Below are positions 4,888-7,481 of a stretch of DNA of 7,481 bases, one piece after another. The stretch covers positions 1 to 7,481 of the forward strand of contig JAJTXO010000171.1 of the NCBI GenBank assembly GCA_021463315.1, in the 5' to 3' direction. Numbering within the stretch: the first letter of the stretch is position 1; each line of letters opens with the position of its first letter. This DNA is from Caldilineales bacterium. Its GTDB lineage: Bacteria; Chloroflexota; Anaerolineae; JAAEKA01. Below the pieces are notes generated by a model, which was given only the letters and a program-made list of their open reading frames with translations, did no database searches and was not told the origin of the DNA. The position numbers and the translations under genes are program-made.

Positions 4888-7301
4888 TGGCTCAGCAGCC
4901 TGCCGATTCCACAACCTATCGTTTTTTAGGTGACATAACATCCCATCACTTCGACGGCCAGCGCCTGGAGCTGCGCTGCGGCGAGGCGGCGGTGCGCATC
5001 GAGCTGCTGGCCGCCGATCTGTTCCGGGTGCGGCTGGCGCCCGATGGCCAGTTCGACCACGGCTTTTCCTATGCCGTGGCGCGCAGCGACTGGCCGGCCG
5101 TTGAGGCCACGTTCGCAGCGGGGGAGGACGTGCTGGAGCTGCGCAGCGCGGCCCTGACCTGCCGCATCCAGCGCGCTCCCTGCCGCATCAGCTTCTATGA
5201 TCCGTTGGGCCGGCTGCTGGCCAGCGACGCGGCGGGGCTGGGCTGGGGCGAGCCGGTGGAGGGCGACCGGCCGGTGGTCTGTCGCCAGCGGCTGCTGCCC
5301 GGCGCGCATTTCTACGGTCTGGGCGAGAAGGCCTTTGCCATGGCCCGCCGCGGCCGGCGCTTCGAGCTGTACAACACCGATCCATCCTGCTATGCCCTGC
5401 ACGACGATCCGATCTACCAGAGCATTCCCCTGTTCCTGGGGCTGGTTCCGGTGGAGATGCCGGCGGCTGCGGGCCGGGCCAGCCACGCCAGCGCGGCCTA
5501 TGGCCTGCTGCTGGACAACCCCAGCCGCAGCTTCTTCGATTTTGGCCACACCGCTGGCGACGCGCTGAGCTTTGAGGCCACGGCCGGCGAGCTGCGCTAC
5601 TATTTCATGGCCGCGCCCAGCCTGAGCGACGTGCTGGAGAGCTACGGCGAGCTGACCGGCCGCATGGCGCTGCCGCCGCTGTGGGCGCTGGGCTTTCATC
5701 AGGCCCGCTGGAGCTATCCCGACGAGGCTACGGTGCGCGAGCTGGCCGTGCAGTTCCGCCAGCGCCGCATCCCCTGCGACGCGCTCTACCTGGACATCGA
5801 CTATATGGATGGCTTCCGCTGCTTCACCTGGAACCAGGAGGCCTTTCCCAGCTACCGGGCGATGATCGCCGACCTGCGGGCCGCGGGGATCAAGACCGTG
5901 GCCATCATCGACGCCGGCGTCAAGGTCGATCCCGGCTATGCGATCCACGACGACGGGCTGGCGCGCGATGCCTTCGTGCGCAACGCCGATGGCTCCCTTT
6001 TCGTGGCGCCGGTCTGGCCCGGGGACTGCTATTTCCCCGACTTCACCGATCCGGCCGTGCGCGCCTGGTGGGGCGAGCTCTACGCGGGGCTGCTGGCCGA
6101 TGGCGTCGCCGGCTTTTGGAACGACATGAACGAGCCGGCGCTGTTCGACGACGTGACGCTGCCCGACGACGCGCCCTTCCATCTGGACGGCCACGGCGCC
6201 AGCCATCGCCAGATGCACAACGCCTATGGCACGCAGATGGCGCGCGCCACGGCCGAGGGGCTGGCCAGCCTGCGCCCCGGCCAGCGCCATCTGGTGATCA
6301 GCCGCGCGGCCTACGCCGGCCATCAGCGCCACGCCATGGTCTGGACCGGCGACAATTTCAGCACCTGGGAGCATCTGCGCCTGACCGTGGCTATGGGGCT
6401 GAGCCTGGGGCTGTCGGGCGTCCCCTTCCACGGCGCGGACGTGGGCGGCTTTGCCGGCGATTGCAGCGGCGAGCTGCTGGCGCGCTGGACGCAACTGGGC
6501 GCGTTCACACCCTTCTTCCGCAACCACGCGGCCATGGGATCGGCCGACCAGGAGCCGTGGGCCTTCGGCGAGACCATCGAAGCCATCTGCCGCCGCGCCA
6601 TCGAGCTGCGCTACGAGCTGCTGCCGGCCATCTACACCGCGTTCTGGGAGGCCGCGCAGAGCGGCCTGCCCATCATGCGGCCGCTGGTGCTGAGCTACCA
6701 ATACGATGGCCGCGTGGCCGACCTGGACGATCAGTTCAAGCTGGGCAGCGATCTGCTGGTGGCGCCGGTGCTGGAGCCGGGCGCGGCCGGCCGCAGCGTC
6801 TATCTGCCGGCCGGCCAGTGGTACGACTTCTGGACCGGCGAGCGGCTGGCCGGCGGCCGCGATCTGTGGGCCGACGCGCCGCTGGACACCATCCCCCTCT
6901 ACGTCAAGGCTGGCACCGTGCTGCCCATACAGCCGGTGCAGCAGCACACCGACGAGCCGCCGGCCGAGACCATCGCCCTGCGGGTCTATCCCGGCATCGG
7001 CGAGAGCCTGTGGTACGAGGACGACGGCGAGACGCTGGCCTACCAGACGGGCGAATACAGGCTGACCCGCTTTGCCGTGCGCGGCGACGAGCGCTGGGTC
7101 AAGGTGCAGGTCAGCCGCGAGGGCCCCTTCGCATCGCCGCGGCGGCGCTGGGGCTGGCAGATCTACGGCCTGGCCGCCGCGCCGGACACCGTCGAGGTGG
7201 ATGGAGCGACCGTAGCGGGCTGGCAGTACGACGCGGTCCGCCGCGTCCTGGCCCTGGAGACCGCGCCCTGTGAGCAGCTAGCGGTGCGGGTCGCCGCCTG
7301 A
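4884..7301 (+). CDS. Glycoside hydrolase family 31, probable alpha-glucosidase
   Basis: An 805-residue GH31 enzyme that hydrolyses terminal alpha-linked sugars, most likely glucose from maltose, oligosaccharides or glycogen fragments, with retention. An N-terminal beta domain (about 12-255) includes YGLGEK and ELYNTDP...DDPIYQSIP, typical of alpha-glucosidases. The catalytic barrel (about 262-610) opens with PPLWALGFHQ (264-273) and carries YLDIDYMDG (302-310), the nucleophile D414 in WNDMNEP, the acid/base D490 in WTGDN, and FFRNH with R546 and H548. C-terminal beta domains (about 610-805) include YLPAGQWYDFWTG and YEDDGET. No signal peptide is seen, so it should be cytoplasmic. ATG 4884 has AAGGA (4873-4877) 6 nt upstream and overlaps the zinc-ribbon stop by 4 bp. 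The frame stays open back to 4623, but that part is the zinc-ribbon gene in another frame. Other alpha-linked substrates are possible. Confidence 0.93.
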   Translation: MMAQQPADSTTYRFLGDITSHHFDGQRLELRCGEAAVRIELLAADLFRVRLAPDGQFDHGFSYAVARSDWPAVEATFAAGEDVLELRSAALTCRIQRAPCRISFYDPLGRLLASDAAGLGWGEPVEGDRPVVCRQRLLPGAHFYGLGEKAFAMARRGRRFELYNTDPSCYALHDDPIYQSIPLFLGLVPVEMPAAAGRASHASAAYGLLLDNPSRSFFDFGHTAGDALSFEATAGELRYYFMAAPSLSDVLESYGELTGRMALPPLWALGFHQARWSYPDEATVRELAVQFRQRRIPCDALYLDIDYMDGFRCFTWNQEAFPSYRAMIADLRAAGIKTVAIIDAGVKVDPGYAIHDDGLARDAFVRNADGSLFVAPVWPGDCYFPDFTDPAVRAWWGELYAGLLADGVAGFWNDMNEPALFDDVTLPDDAPFHLDGHGASHRQMHNAYGTQMARATAEGLASLRPGQRHLVISRAAYAGHQRHAMVWTGDNFSTWEHLRLTVAMGLSLGLSGVPFHGADVGGFAGDCSGELLARWTQLGAFTPFFRNHAAMGSADQEPWAFGETIEAICRRAIELRYELLPAIYTAFWEAAQSGLPIMRPLVLSYQYDGRVADLDDQFKLGSDLLVAPVLEPGAAGRSVYLPAGQWYDFWTGERLAGGRDLWADAPLDTIPLYVKAGTVLPIQPVQQHTDEPPAETIALRVYPGIGESLWYEDDGETLAYQTGEYRLTRFAVRGDERWVKVQVSREGPFASPRRRWGWQIYGLAAAPDTVEVDGATVAGWQYDAVRRVLALETAPCEQLAVRVAA

Positions 7302-7313
7302 CCGCTCGCCGCC

Positions 7314-7385
7314 GCACACCAGCGCAGGTCGAGTAGGCTGGTTCCTCCAGCCGTATCGAGACCAGATCGAGCACGCCAGCGCAGG
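7314..7385. repeat. 15-bp direct repeats flanking a hairpin
   Basis: GCAC(A/G)CCAGCGCAGG occurs at 7314-7328 and 7371-7385, with 14 of 15 bases identical and a 57-bp period. The hairpin at 7329-7359 lies between them. Confidence 0.6.
7329..7359 (+). terminator. Candidate hairpin terminator after the GH31 gene
   Basis: GGCTGG (7336-7341) pairs with CCAGCC (7347-7352) around the 5-nt loop TTCCT. TCGA at 7329-7332 and 7356-7359 can pair outside a 3x3 mismatch. It begins 28 nt after the GH31 stop, but no T-run follows, so it may be a dispersed palindromic repeat rather than an intrinsic terminator. Confidence 0.4.
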
Positions 7386-7388
7386 GTT

Positions 7389-7461
7389 CCCCCCACCTCC
7401 CCCAGCCCCCACTTCCCCCAGCCCCCAGTCCCCAGCCCCCAATCCCCACCCCCCACCCCCC
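7389..7461 (-). repeat. C-rich tract, G-quadruplex-prone on the minus strand
   Basis: About 73 nt contain ten runs of four or more C, separated by A, AG, AGT, AAT or similar. The minus strand therefore reads as G4-G6 runs with 1-4 nt loops (GGGGATTGGGGG, GGGGACTGGGGG), meeting the usual intramolecular G-quadruplex pattern several times over. The GGGGATTGG motif is also seen at 2632-2640 on the plus strand. No ORF here is credible. Confidence 0.75.
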
Positions 7462-7481
7462 ATGCCCTACCGCCCCATCAC

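Noticed and set aside
4926..6947. Long minus-strand ORF (673 codons)
   Set aside because: It is antisense to the GH31 gene, which has all catalytic motifs. It is open only because of codon bias in GC-rich DNA.
7462..7481. Start of another rightward gene (ATG at 7462)
   Set aside because: Only six codons are visible, and the C-rich tract directly upstream contains no ribosome site. It cannot be supported from this window.

Overview
The window is high-GC bacterial DNA with five intact protein genes in three transcription units. Between the units lie gaps crowded with non-coding repeats. The mix suggests an uncultured-type Chloroflexota (Anaerolineae/Caldilineae-like) chromosome: lipoproteins with a Thr/Ala/Pro-rich linker, a glycogen-synthase-like GT4 enzyme, an FmdB-type zinc ribbon, a GH31 alpha-glucosidase and many palindromic intergenic repeats. 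That assignment is inference from style and content; no rRNA or marker gene is present.

Layout. Positions 1-360 hold a cluster of GC-rich repeats whose orientation flips near position 123. A rightward pair follows: a branched-chain-amino-acid-type substrate-binding lipoprotein (436-1434), then, 4 bp later, a GT4 glycosyltransferase (1439-2620). A short convergent gap (2621-2866) carries an AT-richer tandem repeat, a nested hairpin of about 90 bp and a second strong hairpin. The leftward gene (2867-4030) encodes a two-domain surface lipoprotein with a near-consensus sigma-70 promoter (TTGACA-17-TACCAT). The divergent gap (4031-4602) contains three tandem 105-106 bp hairpin repeats between the leftward promoter and an extended -10 candidate for the rightward pair. 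That pair is an FmdB-family zinc-ribbon protein (4603-4887) overlapping by 4 bp the GH31 alpha-glucosidase (4884-7301). The window ends in a short hairpin and a C-rich tract (7302-7481).

Function. The GT4 enzyme, with glycogen/starch-synthase-like motifs, and the GH31 enzyme, with both catalytic Asp residues, point to alpha-glucan synthesis or turnover in the cytoplasm, but they lie in separate units and a shared pathway is inference. The two lipoproteins are probably anchored outside the membrane. The substrate-binding protein has no permease or ATPase gene beside it here, and its second lobe is short.

What stands out is the non-coding DNA. Every gap longer than 100 bp is filled by a different repeat family. 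One palindrome (AGACTTCNGAAGTCT) recurs in two gaps, and the triplicated unit at 4186-4502 shows a paired base change that keeps its hairpin. No CRISPR array, transposase, tRNA or rRNA was found.
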